A stretch of 31,806 bases of DNA from JAGMXM01 sp964458325 (GCA_964458325.1 CAYWIM010000055.1:1-31806); one strand, 5' to 3'. Shown: positions 1 to 8,354, counted from the first letter of the stretch. The notes: generated by a model not told the origin, from the letters alone. Made by a program: numbers and translations.

Positions 1-60
1 GCGGGTATGCTCGCTCGTCGCGCCTTGCCAGCCCGCCCAATCCCCTCCAGCAAAACCGGA

Positions 61-83
61 ATTAATTTTTGCACAGACCCTTA
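61..83 (-). repeat. End of dispersed GGGTCTGTG element, copy 1
   Basis: On the minus strand the TAA stop of the HEAT-repeat gene is followed at once by GGGTCTGTGCAAAAATTAAT. The first 16 bases match the minus-strand reading of the complete 45-bp unit at 29667-29711, and the AAAAATTAATTC stretch matches the plus-strand reading of that unit. Only one end is recognisable here. The opposite end, if any, lies beyond the left edge or is lost. Confidence 0.7.
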
Positions 84-1235
84 CCTTCGCGGTAGGGGCG
101 GGGGCCCAGGGGGCAGCGGCTGAGGAAACCGCATGCCTGGCGGAAGCATCCGCGGCAGATTGCTGTCCAAGGGCGCCCGGCCGATCCGGTCAACGGCCAT
201 TTGCCGGGCGCGCGGATCGGGATCGCTTTGGGCGATGGCGGTCAGCTTGCGCATGGCTGTCCCGTCCGGCCGATTGCCCAGATAACTCACGATCTGTTGC
301 TTGAACTCGTTATCGCTGCTGGCATCGTAAATGGCCACCAGGTCGGCGCTGATCTTCTCGCCGGGCACTTCCGCCAACCGCATCAATGCCGCCTGGCGAA
401 GCTCGCGGCTGGGGCTCTCGTGGGCCGCCACGATCAGCTTCGGCACGGCAGCGGCGGGAACCACGCTCGCAGTCCGCCACGGTCCCGATCCGTTCGTGAT
501 TTTCTGGTGCTCCTGCAATCCGGCAAGCACGGCGAGCTTCAGATTCACATCGGATAATTGGTCGTAGAGACCGAGAAGCGCCGCCGTGCTGGCGCCATTT
601 CGAAAGCCGATGATGTTCTGGAGAGCGGCTTGGCGCACGTTGTTGTCCGAATCCCTCAGAGCGATGCCGCTCAGAGGTTCGATGCTGGCTTCGAGTTGCA
701 GACGGCCGATCGAGATCACTGCCGTCTGGCGCACCTGGGCATCCGCGTCTTTTCGAGCGATGCCCGCCAGCACCGATAGCAGCTCCTGCTTGAGCGCTTG
801 GACCCGCTCCGCTTCCGCGTCCGCTTCGCGTTTCCTGGCTTCGGCCTTCCGCTGGTCCTCCTCGACACGGCGTTTTCGCTCGATCTCCTGCTCCGGCGTG
901 GGCCGCTTGGTGCGTTCGTCATAAGCCGCCAGCTGACGCTTGAGCGAGAGAACGCTCCGGCGTGCGCCCAGGACCTTCTCCGATGGCGACCGGCCTTGAT
1001 CAAACCGCGTTTGCTCGATCTGGAGCAACTGCTCGGCAAGGTCAAGCTCCTCGATCAAGTAATCCCTCTCGGTGAGCCGGGGCGGATTCGATTGAGGCGC
1101 GGCCGGGGGGTTTTCGGCTGCGCGCACGCTCGTGGAAAACAGCACGGCCAAAACCGCAGCCAAGCCGATCTGCGCGAGACGCAGTGGCAGCCAACGGATG
1201 GCGGATGCCGCGGCACAACTCCAAGGTGAATTCAT
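81..1235 (-). CDS. Exported HEAT-repeat protein
   Basis: A 384-residue protein. I start it at the ATG whose product begins MNSPWSC rather than 36 nt upstream, because this gives a compact Sec-type signal peptide (hydrophobic IGLAAVLAVLF, then VRAAE, cleavage near residue 40). Residues about 55-160 are charged and rich in Glu, Arg and Lys, and are probably coiled coil. Residues about 160-355 hold four or five degenerate HEAT/PBS-like helical repeats, for example DADAQVRQTAVISIGRL, DSDNNVRQAALQNIIG and DPDPRARQMAVDRIGRA. The C-terminus is a proline-rich tail. HEAT repeats normally scaffold protein contacts, so a periplasmic adaptor role is inferred and no enzymatic motif is visible. It is transcribed away from the URO-D gene, and the roughly 90-bp gap between them must hold both promoters. 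The stop codon directly abuts a repeat end. Confidence 0.85.
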   Translation of the reverse strand: MNSPWSCAAASAIRWLPLRLAQIGLAAVLAVLFSTSVRAAENPPAAPQSNPPRLTERDYLIEELDLAEQLLQIEQTRFDQGRSPSEKVLGARRSVLSLKRQLAAYDERTKRPTPEQEIERKRRVEEDQRKAEARKREADAEAERVQALKQELLSVLAGIARKDADAQVRQTAVISIGRLQLEASIEPLSGIALRDSDNNVRQAALQNIIGFRNGASTAALLGLYDQLSDVNLKLAVLAGLQEHQKITNGSGPWRTASVVPAAAVPKLIVAAHESPSRELRQAALMRLAEVPGEKISADLVAIYDASSDNEFKQQIVSYLGNRPDGTAMRKLTAIAQSDPDPRARQMAVDRIGRAPLDSNLPRMLPPGMRFPQPLPPGPPPLPRR

Positions 1236-1326
1236 AGGCGTCCTTATCGTATCACTAGCCAACACCCGCAAGCCGGAAAAGTTCCAACTCGACGGCGCCG
1301 CCTGCTTGCTGCAGGATCATGGGCCA

Positions 1327-2778
1327 ATGACCATGAATCGTTCCGTGAACACCGAGGAGCTCTATCAGCAGCGTTTGCGCCGATACGTGACCGCCATGCG
1401 CAACGAAAAGCCGGACTGCGTCCCGATCCGGCCGTTTGTGGCGGAGTTCACCGCGAAGTACGCCGGGTATACGTGCCAGGATGTGGCGCACGATTACACG
1501 AAGGCGTTCGATGCCGCCGTGCGTTGCGCCTGCGACTACGACTGGGATGCGGTGGTGCCGAACATGGTTTACGTATGGACTGGTTTGGCCCAGGCCGCCG
1601 GGCTCAGATACTATGGCATCCCGGGCATCGGCATTCCGCACACGATGGGCTTCAACTACATCGAGCCGTCCGAAGAAAAGGCCTTCATGAAGGCCGACGA
1701 ATACGACGCGCTCATCGACGATCCCACCGGATTCCTGTACCAGGTCTGGCTGCCGCGCGTCTCGACCGAGATCCAGCGCATGGGCGAGCCGTCCACCTAT
1801 CGGAACAACCTGGCTCTGGTGAAAAGCGCGATGGCGATGCTCTCCTACTTCGTGGCGTTCGGCCCTCAGGCGGCCCGGCTGCGATCGGAATGCGGCACCC
1901 CCTGCGCCATCTCCGGCATCTTCAAGGCCCCGTTCGACATCCTCGGCGACAAGCTCCGCGGCTATGTCGGGCTGACCATGGACATGCAGACGCAGCCGGA
2001 CAAGGTCCTGCGCGCCTGCGAGGCCCTCATGCCTCACCTCTGCCATGTCGGCTTGTCCACGGCCGATCCCCAGAAGCTGCTCCCGATCGGCTTTTGGATG
2101 CACCGCGGCTGCGTCCCGTTCGTCAATCCCAAGCAGTTCGAATCCCATTACTGGCCCACGCTCAGGCCGATCATCGAGGAGTTCTGGAAGCAAGGTCACC
2201 AGACGCTGTTTTACGCCGAGGGCAACTGGGACTACCACCTCGAGACATTCGCCCAATTGCCGGATCGCAGCATCGTGTTCCATGTGGATCGCGGCGACGT
2301 GTTCCTGGCCCATCGAAGGCTCGGCGCCAGGTTCTGCATCAGCGGCGGGATTCCCAATGTCCTGCTGAGCTACGGCAAGCCCGATGAGGTGCGCGACTTC
2401 TGCCTTCGAGTGCTGCGGGAGGTGGCCGCAGACGGCGGCTATATCATGGACGCCAGCGCCATCATGCAGGACGACACCAGCGCCGAGAACCTGCGGATCA
2501 TGACCGAGACCGCCCGCGAGCACGGCCGCTACTCGGGAGCGACGCCGACGGTCCTTCCTCCGGCTGACCTGCCGTCGTCGATTTCAGCCCGGGAAAAGCT
2601 GGCCGGCATGAGCGAACGGCCCGCGCCGCGCGTCCCTCCGGGTGTCTGCCTGCCCTGGGAATCCAAGGCTCGAGAGCTGCCGCCCATCACTGGGAATCCC
2701 GACCTCGTCCGGAAGGTGTGGCAGGACATCGACGCCCTCGGCAACACCTACATCTGGCAGATGCTCCTGAGCTTTTAA
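1327..2778 (+). CDS. Uroporphyrinogen decarboxylase (URO-D) family protein
   Basis: A 483-residue cytoplasmic protein with no signal peptide. The start is the ATG giving MTMNRSVNTEELYQQ, with a weak AGGAT nine bases upstream; ATG 1333 is also possible and the open frame back to 1132 looks non-coding. Family features include the N-terminal RYVTAMRNEKPDCVPIRPF block (family members open with a helix and 'x-P-D-R-v-P'), a central FKAPFDILGDKLRGY segment, and a late segment around HVDRGDVFLAHRRLG. In Verrucomicrobiota and Planctomycetota such proteins are usually not the heme enzyme HemE. They belong to the wider methyltransferase-like URO-D superfamily (MtaA/CmuA relatives) whose substrates are mostly unknown. 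At 483 residues it is longer than HemE (about 350). No cobalamin-binding partner lies nearby, so the substrate cannot be named. The stop codon runs straight into a repeat end. Confidence 0.85.
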   Translation: MTMNRSVNTEELYQQRLRRYVTAMRNEKPDCVPIRPFVAEFTAKYAGYTCQDVAHDYTKAFDAAVRCACDYDWDAVVPNMVYVWTGLAQAAGLRYYGIPGIGIPHTMGFNYIEPSEEKAFMKADEYDALIDDPTGFLYQVWLPRVSTEIQRMGEPSTYRNNLALVKSAMAMLSYFVAFGPQAARLRSECGTPCAISGIFKAPFDILGDKLRGYVGLTMDMQTQPDKVLRACEALMPHLCHVGLSTADPQKLLPIGFWMHRGCVPFVNPKQFESHYWPTLRPIIEEFWKQGHQTLFYAEGNWDYHLETFAQLPDRSIVFHVDRGDVFLAHRRLGARFCISGGIPNVLLSYGKPDEVRDFCLRVLREVAADGGYIMDASAIMQDDTSAENLRIMTETAREHGRYSGATPTVLPPADLPSSISAREKLAGMSERPAPRVPPGVCLPWESKARELPPITGNPDLVRKVWQDIDALGNTYIWQMLLSF

Positions 2779-2791
2779 GGGTCTGTGCAAA
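2776..2791 (+). repeat. End of dispersed GGGTCTGTG element, copy 2
   Basis: The URO-D stop TAA is followed at once by GGGTCTGTGCAAA, identical over 13 bases to copies 1 and 4, after which similarity stops. The remaining 145 bp to the ABC transporter gene show no gene and no clear promoter. A short GTTCC/GGAAC hairpin lies near 2840-2860. Confidence 0.65.
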
Positions 2792-2936
2792 CGGAGATCG
2801 GTCTCCCTCTGGCCCGGCTGACAGGGTCGACGGCGAGCCGGGCGTTCCTTGCGGGAACGGCAGTCGCGCTTGTTGCCGGGCTGGTGTTCCAGGATTCTCG
2901 TTGGTCTTGGATCGGGCACGGGCTACAATCGGGATC

Positions 2937-4763
2937 ATGCGGAAGGCGTTGCGCGTGCTGCGGTTCTTCTGGCCGGACATGGGCGGCTTGGCGCTGGCCA
3001 TGGTTCTGCTGGGCCTGAGCTTGGCGGCAGGCCTCCTGAAGCCCTGGCCGCTGGCGCTGATCGTCGATTCGCTCCTCGGCTCGAGGCCGCTTCCCGACTG
3101 GCTGGCAAAGATGTGCGGGGGGCTCGAACCCGCCCGCTGGCTGCCGATTCTGGCCGGGCTTGCGGTGCTTGCTTATGTGCTCCATGCGGTTCTGTCCGCC
3201 GCATACGCATTCATCACGATCCGGATCGGCTTGCGGGGGCTGGGGCGGATCCGGTCCGTGCTGTTCCAATGGCTGCAGCGGCTTTCCCTTCGTTATCACC
3301 AGGGCGCCCGGCAGGGCGATCTCGTCTACCGCGCGACATGGAACACGTATTCGTTCCAGACGCTGTTCCAGCAGGGCTGGTGCGCGGCTCTCTCCGCCAC
3401 TCTGTCCCTCCTGCTGATGATCCTGGTGATGGCCCGCATCGATCCGGTGCTCACCATCATCGCGCTGGGCACGATCCCCCTGCTGCTGGCGATCATGCGC
3501 GTGTTTGGGCGCCAGATGCACCATCGCAGCATGGCCGCCCAGCAGGCCGACAGCCGTGTCGCCAGCCGGATTCAGCAGAACATCGCCGCGCTTGCCCTGG
3601 TCCAGGGCGACGTGCAGGAATCCCGGGAAGCCGAGCGGTTCCGGCTCGAGTCGGAGTCGGCCTATCGGACGCGGCTCTCGCAGCACGGCTGGGAGGTTCT
3701 CTATCTGGCCAGCGTGGGCGCCATCTTCGGCCTGGGGATCGGAGCGATCGTCTGGCAAGGCGCACATCAAGTTTGGGCCAGCCGCCTCACCGTGGGTGAG
3801 CTCCTGGTCTTCATCGCCTACCTGGGCCAATTCTACGAGCCCCTCAACCAGCTCTCTCATGTCGGTTCCACCGTGGCCGACGCATCCGCGGGCATCGACC
3901 GCGTGTTCGAGATCCTCGATACCGCCGAAGAGGTCCGCGAGCGCCCCGATGCCCAGCCCGCGGTCGCGGCGCGCAGTGGCGGATCCGTGCCATCCGTCCC
4001 CGGTCCGGGATCCGGATCCTCCAATGCCCCGGTCTCGATCCGCGGCTCGATCGATTTCCAGAATGTCGGCTTCGCCTATGAGGCCGGCCGGCCGGTGCTT
4101 CAGGACATCACCTTCCATCTCGAAGCGGGGCGCTGCGCTGCGCTGGTGGGCCCCAGCGGCGCCGGCAAGTCGACCCTGATCCATCTGCTGCCCCGATTCT
4201 TCGATCCCGACTCCGGAGCCGTGCGGCTGGACGGCCATGACCTGCGCGATTTGCGGCTGGCGGATCTGCGCTCTCTGGTCGCCCTGGTGATGCAGGAGCC
4301 GCTGCTCCTGCCCGCCACGATTGCCGAGAACATCGCCTATGCCCGCCCCGATGCCGCCGAGGCCGAAATCCATGCTGCCGCCCGAGCCGCCCAAGCCCAC
4401 GAGTTCATTTTGCGCCTGCCCCGCCAATACGAGACCGTGGTCGGCGATGGCGCGGTCCGCATCAGCACCGGAGAGAAACAGAGGCTGAGCCTGGCGCGCG
4501 CCTTTCTCAAGAACGCTCCCGTGATCGTGCTCGACGAGCCATCGAGCGCGCTGGATCCGGAGAACGCCACGGGCCTGGCCGCCAGCCTGCGGAACATGAT
4601 TGGCCGGCGGACCATCCTGATTGCCGCCCACCGGTGGTCGACCATCCAGCATGTGGATCTGCTCCTGGTGTTGCGGAGGGGGCGCCTGGTCGAATGCGGG
4701 CCGCCCGCCGACCTCCTCCGCCACGCGGACAGCTATCTCCATCAATTGATCTCCCATGATTAA
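2937..4763 (+). CDS. ABC exporter, fused permease and ATPase (MsbA-like)
   Basis: A 608-residue half-transporter predicted to sit in the inner membrane as a dimer. The ATG at 2937 gives MRKALRVLRFFWPDM, entering directly into the first membrane span. Residues about 15-330 hold the six-helix exporter domain (hydrophobic stretches near 20-40, 62-90, 145-190 and 255-310). A Gly/Ser/Pro-rich linker at about 340-365 is longer than usual. The nucleotide-binding domain has Walker A GPSGAGKST (405-413), Q-loop Gln453, a signature reading ISTGEKQ (509-515, with STGEK in place of the usual SGGQ), Walker B VIVLDEP (529-535) and H-loop His565, so it should be an active ATPase. The substrate is not evident; family members move lipids, peptides or drugs. 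The stop overlaps the next gene by 8 nt, so it leads a three-gene operon with two exported proteins, one a protease. Confidence 0.95.
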   Translation: MRKALRVLRFFWPDMGGLALAMVLLGLSLAAGLLKPWPLALIVDSLLGSRPLPDWLAKMCGGLEPARWLPILAGLAVLAYVLHAVLSAAYAFITIRIGLRGLGRIRSVLFQWLQRLSLRYHQGARQGDLVYRATWNTYSFQTLFQQGWCAALSATLSLLLMILVMARIDPVLTIIALGTIPLLLAIMRVFGRQMHHRSMAAQQADSRVASRIQQNIAALALVQGDVQESREAERFRLESESAYRTRLSQHGWEVLYLASVGAIFGLGIGAIVWQGAHQVWASRLTVGELLVFIAYLGQFYEPLNQLSHVGSTVADASAGIDRVFEILDTAEEVRERPDAQPAVAARSGGSVPSVPGPGSGSSNAPVSIRGSIDFQNVGFAYEAGRPVLQDITFHLEAGRCAALVGPSGAGKSTLIHLLPRFFDPDSGAVRLDGHDLRDLRLADLRSLVALVMQEPLLLPATIAENIAYARPDAAEAEIHAAARAAQAHEFILRLPRQYETVVGDGAVRISTGEKQRLSLARAFLKNAPVIVLDEPSSALDPENATGLAASLRNMIGRRTILIAAHRWSTIQHVDLLLVLRRGRLVECGPPADLLRHADSYLHQLISHD

Positions 4764-5340
4764 CACCCTGCATCCCGCCCGTGTTCGCGGCGCCCGGATC
4801 CTGCGCATCGGAGTTGCCGGCTGGCTGTGGATTGGCGCCCTGCTGGCGAATCTCGAGGCAGACCATGCGGCGCCCCTGTCCATCGAGACTCTCGCTCGCA
4901 AGGCGGAGCTGGTGGTGCGCGGCCGCGTGCTTTCTCAATCGGTCCAGCGCGCCTCCGACGGCTGGATCTACACCGAGGTCCAGCTCCTCGTGCTCGAGGC
5001 ATGGAAAGGCCAGCCCGATCAGAATCCCATCCGCGTCTGCCATTCGGGCGGCGCCCACGGCGCCCGCGCCATCTACGTGCCCGGCCAGGTCCGGTTTACG
5101 GACGGCGAGGAATCGGTCCTGTTCCTCCTTCGCAACCGGTTCGATCGGTGGGTGCCCGTCGGGATGAGCCAGGGCAAGTTCAAGCTCGAACCCATCGCCG
5201 AACGCGGCCTGGCGACCAGCGGGAGATCTGCCTCGACGGATCCGCCCGACGACAGCGCCCGGGTCGATCATCCGATGCTGCTCGAGCAAGGTCTCACCGT
5301 TCGCGGGCTTCGCCAAAGGGTTCAGGAGGCCGCGCGATGA
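4756..5340 (+). CDS. Small exported protein of unknown function
   Basis: A 194-residue protein whose ATG lies inside the last codons of the ABC transporter gene, implying translational coupling. No strong Shine-Dalgarno is visible. The N-terminus has a basic region (ARVRGARILR) and a hydrophobic stretch (IGVAGWLWIGALLA) followed by ADHAAP, a likely Sec signal. The mature part begins LSIETLARKAELVVRGRVL and alternates short hydrophobic and charged runs, suggesting a beta-rich fold. I do not recognise a named family. It ends in an ATGA overlap with the matrixin gene, so the two are probably made in fixed proportion. It could be a partner, inhibitor or chaperone of that protease, which is inference from position only. 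Confidence 0.8.
   Translation: MINTLHPARVRGARILRIGVAGWLWIGALLANLEADHAAPLSIETLARKAELVVRGRVLSQSVQRASDGWIYTEVQLLVLEAWKGQPDQNPIRVCHSGGAHGARAIYVPGQVRFTDGEESVLFLLRNRFDRWVPVGMSQGKFKLEPIAERGLATSGRSASTDPPDDSARVDHPMLLEQGLTVRGLRQRVQEAAR
5324..5329 (+). promoter_or_regulatory. Ribosome binding site deciding the matrixin start
   Basis: AGGAGG lies 7 nt before ATG 5337, one of the few textbook Shine-Dalgarno sites in the window. It supports this start over the open frame extending back to 4827. Confidence 0.8.
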
Positions 5341-7130
5341 AGGCGCGATTCCAAGTCGGTGAATCGGTTCGTCGAGGGGCTGATTGTTGCGCCCACCATC
5401 CGGTGAATCTCTTCCGGCTGTTGGCCTGCCTGCTGACGGCACTGGTCTGCGGCTTCGTGTCGCCTCTCACGGACGAGGGGCAGCCGCGTCGATGGAAGCT
5501 CCTCGATCCCGATCCCTGGGTCAGCACCAATGCGGTCAATCCTCAGACCGGCGCCATCCGTTTCTATCTGCCGTCCGTCACCTACAGCGCCGCGCAGCGC
5601 GCGGCCGAGCTCGATGCCATCCGAGCTGCGGCCGGCCAGTGGCAATCCGCTCCGGGAACCCATCTCCGGTTCGAGGAGGCGGGTCTTCTGCCTCCTCCGA
5701 GCATCGTGAACGTGGAGGACAACCACAACACCATCTTCTGGGCGCGTTCGGGCTACCAGGGTTTCGACGATCTCAGCGGGCGGCTGGCGGTCACTTACGT
5801 GGGCTATTTCACCGATGACAACACGATCGCCGAGGCCGACACGGTGATCAATGGGATCCAATACGCCTGGACGCCATCGGGCGCGCCGGGATCGAGCGCG
5901 TTCTCGATCGAAGGGATCGTGCTTCACGAGCTGGGCCATTGGGTCGGGCTCGAGCACACGCCCGCGGGGGGCGCACTCATGCTGGCTCGGGGCGAGGAGG
6001 GATCGAGCTGGGCGGGGGGGCTTTCGAGCGATGACATCGCTGGGATTCGCACGCTCTATCCCCTGGCGGATTTCCAGGCCGGATTGGCCTGCCTGTCGGG
6101 CCGTGTGGTTCTCGGCGGCCAGGGTGTGCCGGGCGCATTGGTGTTCGCCGAGGACTCGAGCGGGAACTTGATGGCAGCCACCGCCACCCGCGCCTCGGGA
6201 GATTACAGCCTGCCGTCGCTGCCTTCCGGACAGGCTCGGGTCTGGATCTCTCCGCTCGATCCCGTCAACGGCCTGGCGATGCTGACCGAGAGAGATGTCT
6301 ATCTCGAACAGCCCGGGGCGCCGACCGATTTCCTGCCCGCAGAGCCGGTCTCCGTCACGCTCTCGCCCGCTCAAACCCAAACGCTCGACTTCAGCCTGAC
6401 TGCGGGCGCGCCCGCCTTTCGCGTGGGCCGGATCGAGCCTCCGCCCTCGAGCGGATCGGGCTCGGCGCCCGGCAACGCGCCGATCAGCCTCGCCGCCGGG
6501 CAAAGCCGCCAGACGATCAGCCTTTACGGCGTGAATCTCCCCGCCGCCAATGCGACCGTCTCGATCTCAGGCGCAGGCATCGCATTGGATCCGCCCGTCT
6601 ACGAGCCCAACGCATTTCCCGGCATCAATCGGATCCAGGTCGCCATCGACGTCTCGCGCTACGCCGCGCCGGGCATGCGCACGATCACCATCCGCCAGCA
6701 GAATCAAAAGTGCTATCTCAGCGGATTCATCGAAATCCTCCCGGCCATTCCCGACCAGGATTTCGATGGCCTGGACGACCAGTTCCAGCGGGATTATTTC
6801 GCGCCGTTCACGTCTCGGGATGCCGATCCAGACATGGACCCGGACCGCGACGGGTTTTCGAACCTCGACGAATACGTGGCGGGATCGATCCCGACCGACG
6901 CGTTGTCGGTGCTGCGTATTCGGAGGATCCAGCCGTCGGGGCAGGGGATGGCGCTCGAGTGGTCCGGCCGCGCCGGCGCCACCTACCAAGTATGGGCTCA
7001 GGGCACCGTGAGCGGCGGGGAGTGGAGCTCCCTCAGCCTGCCCTTCACGGCGACGAACGCCAACGTGTCGTTCCTCGACCCTGCGCCCTCGAGCTCGAAC
7101 CGGTTCTACCGGCTCCACGCGCTGCCTTAG
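5337..7130 (+). CDS. Secreted matrixin-type zinc metalloprotease
   Basis: A 597-residue protein with an atypically long N-region before the signal hydrophobic stretch (LFRLLACLLTALVCGF). The catalytic domain (about 50-240) carries the full metzincin zinc site HELGHWVGLEH: His197, Glu198, His201 and His207, with Met215 in ALMLARG as the Met-turn. This is the matrixin (M10-like) signature, and AGQWQSAPGTHLRFEE upstream matches the fold's opening. Residues about 245-350 resemble a carboxypeptidase regulatory-like beta-sandwich (LSGRVVLGGQGVPGALVFAED). Residues about 375-465 form another beta-rich module. About 475-510 has Asp-rich calcium-binding-type repeats (DQDFDGLDD, DMDPDRDGFSNLDEY), and the end (NRFYRLHALP) is a typical verrucomicrobial secreted-protein tail. 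It is coupled to the gene before it by ATGA. The stop TAG shares its G with a repeat end. Confidence 0.93.
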   Translation: MKARFQVGESVRRGADCCAHHPVNLFRLLACLLTALVCGFVSPLTDEGQPRRWKLLDPDPWVSTNAVNPQTGAIRFYLPSVTYSAAQRAAELDAIRAAAGQWQSAPGTHLRFEEAGLLPPPSIVNVEDNHNTIFWARSGYQGFDDLSGRLAVTYVGYFTDDNTIAEADTVINGIQYAWTPSGAPGSSAFSIEGIVLHELGHWVGLEHTPAGGALMLARGEEGSSWAGGLSSDDIAGIRTLYPLADFQAGLACLSGRVVLGGQGVPGALVFAEDSSGNLMAATATRASGDYSLPSLPSGQARVWISPLDPVNGLAMLTERDVYLEQPGAPTDFLPAEPVSVTLSPAQTQTLDFSLTAGAPAFRVGRIEPPPSSGSGSAPGNAPISLAAGQSRQTISLYGVNLPAANATVSISGAGIALDPPVYEPNAFPGINRIQVAIDVSRYAAPGMRTITIRQQNQKCYLSGFIEILPAIPDQDFDGLDDQFQRDYFAPFTSRDADPDMDPDRDGFSNLDEYVAGSIPTDALSVLRIRRIQPSGQGMALEWSGRAGATYQVWAQGTVSGGEWSSLSLPFTATNANVSFLDPAPSSSNRFYRLHALP

Positions 7131-7145
7131 GGTCTGTTTCATAAT
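7127..7145 (+). repeat. End of dispersed GGGTCTGT element, copy 3 (divergent)
   Basis: TTA precedes GGGTCTGTTTCATAAT, and the matrixin stop TAG uses the first G. After GGGTCTGT the sequence departs from the GCAAAAA form of copies 1, 2 and 4, so this may be a related family. The 200 bp that follow hold no gene. They include GGTATGCTCGC (7210-7220), also found at 4-14 beside copy 1. Confidence 0.5.
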
Positions 7146-7341
7146 GCCGGCAACGTATGTCACGAGCGCTGGGATCGGGCGTCGTTGCTCGCTCCTCGCA
7201 GACCGCGCAGGTATGCTCGCGTCTCGCACGCCGGACAGATCGCCAGCATTCATTGCCGTAATTGGGATTGGATTCGGGAGAGAAAAGCGGGCTGCAAATT
7301 GTGCTTGTGCACTGTTCCGTGTCCGGTCAAGGATGCCTTCC

Positions 7342-7626
7342 ATGGCCTCATCGATCAGAGTCCACTCGGATCGTTCGAATCCTGGATACTCTCGATGCCG
7401 CTTTCTTCAAATCGGTCTGGCCGGCGCCGCCGCACTGGCACTTTCCCGTCCCATCGGACTCCGCGCCGCATCGGCCCCGGTGGTCGCGGATGGATTTCGA
7501 GGGCTCAAGGCAGGCATCGCTTCCTATTCACTGCGCAAGTTCAGTTTCAACCAGACGATCGATATGACGCGTGAGCTGAGGGTGCGCTACCTGACGCTCA
7601 AAGACATGCATTTGCCCTACGTATGA
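7342..7626 (+). pseudogene. N-terminal fragment of an exported sugar-phosphate isomerase/epimerase
   Basis: Reading from ATG 7342 (AAGGA eight bases upstream; ATG 7333 is also in frame) gives about 94 residues. They contain a Tat-like leader SRCRFLQIGLAGAAALAL, in which the twin arginine has become Arg-Cys-Arg, and then GLKAGIASYSLRKFSFNQ and LRVRYLTLKDMHLPYV. That series matches the first strands of verrucomicrobial TIM-barrel sugar-phosphate isomerase/epimerases (xylose-isomerase-like), in which a LKD-H-LP motif closes the second strand. Family members run to about 280-320 residues, so roughly two thirds is missing. The frame ends in TGA exactly where the prepilin-like gene starts, which suggests a deletion or recombination junction near 7616-7625. 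The lost Tat arginine suggests it no longer works. Confidence 0.7.
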
Positions 7627-8336
7627 AATGCCCCTGGAACCGCTCCGCGGATTCGCCTGACGCCCGAGCCGCGTTCACGCTCATCGAGCTGCTGGTGGTG
7701 ATTGCCATCATCGCCATCCTGGCTGGGATGCTTCTGCCCGCGCTCTCGAAAGCCAAGGAAAAGGGCGCCCGCACCGCCTGCACCAACAACCTCAAGCAGA
7801 TCCTGCTGGCCACGGTCCTTTACACCCACGATAACAACGATTACCTGCCCCACCCGAATTGGGACTTCGCCACCACCGTGCCGGGCTGGCTCTGCCGCCC
7901 GCCGTTCTCCCTTCCCGAGACCAACCTCCAGAGCGGCTTGCTCTGGAAATCGCTCCTGAATCCCCGCCTCTACCGCTGTCCGCTGGACCGGACCAATACC
8001 GCCGCGTTCCGGCAGCGCCAGCAGAAATACACCAGCTACATCATGAACGGCGCCGTCTGCGGCTACAAGATCACCCCGCGTTCGTACAAGGTCAGCCAGT
8101 TCAAACCCGATGCCATTATCCTCTGGCAGGCCGACGAGCGGAACCCCGGTGATTTCAACGACGCTTCCAGCTCGCCCGACGAGGGCATCACCCGCCTCCA
8201 TAACGTCGGCACCACCGTCGGTTGCGCTGGCGGCCATGTCGAGTACCTTAAGATCCTCCATTTTACGCGCGAAGCGCTCGTGTTTCCTGGCCGGCTCTGG
8301 TGCGATCCAGGCAGCAAACGCGGTGACGGCAGTTAG
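7623..8336 (+). CDS. Prepilin-type (type II secretion-like) exported protein 1
   Basis: A 237-residue protein with a class III prepilin leader: a short polar N-region, then Ala-Phe-Thr-Leu-Ile-Glu, with the conserved Glu five residues after the predicted cleavage point, and a hydrophobic helix ending near Pro40. The rest (SKAKEKGARTACTNNLKQILLA, then a soluble domain) is the pattern of the very numerous verrucomicrobial and planctomycetal pseudopilin-like proteins. The usual C-terminal H-x9-DG motif is degenerate: His in RLHNVG is followed nine residues later by GG. These proteins are thought to be processed by prepilin peptidase and displayed, and a specific role is unknown. Its ATG overlaps the stop of the truncated isomerase and no Shine-Dalgarno is visible, so expression may rely on the remnant's upstream region. 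Confidence 0.9.
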   Translation: MKCPWNRSADSPDARAAFTLIELLVVIAIIAILAGMLLPALSKAKEKGARTACTNNLKQILLATVLYTHDNNDYLPHPNWDFATTVPGWLCRPPFSLPETNLQSGLLWKSLLNPRLYRCPLDRTNTAAFRQRQQKYTSYIMNGAVCGYKITPRSYKVSQFKPDAIILWQADERNPGDFNDASSSPDEGITRLHNVGTTVGCAGGHVEYLKILHFTREALVFPGRLWCDPGSKRGDGS

Positions 8337-8354
8337 GAACTACCTATTGCTCCC

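Noticed and set aside
2779..2936. Intrinsic terminator after the URO-D gene
   Set aside because: The GTTCC/GGAAC hairpin is short and lacks a following T-run.
2775..4901. A 708-residue reading frame antisense to the ABC exporter
   Set aside because: It is explained by high third-position GC of the true gene. The translation is rich in Asp/Gly/Gln/Arg with no domain, while the plus strand has all ABC motifs.
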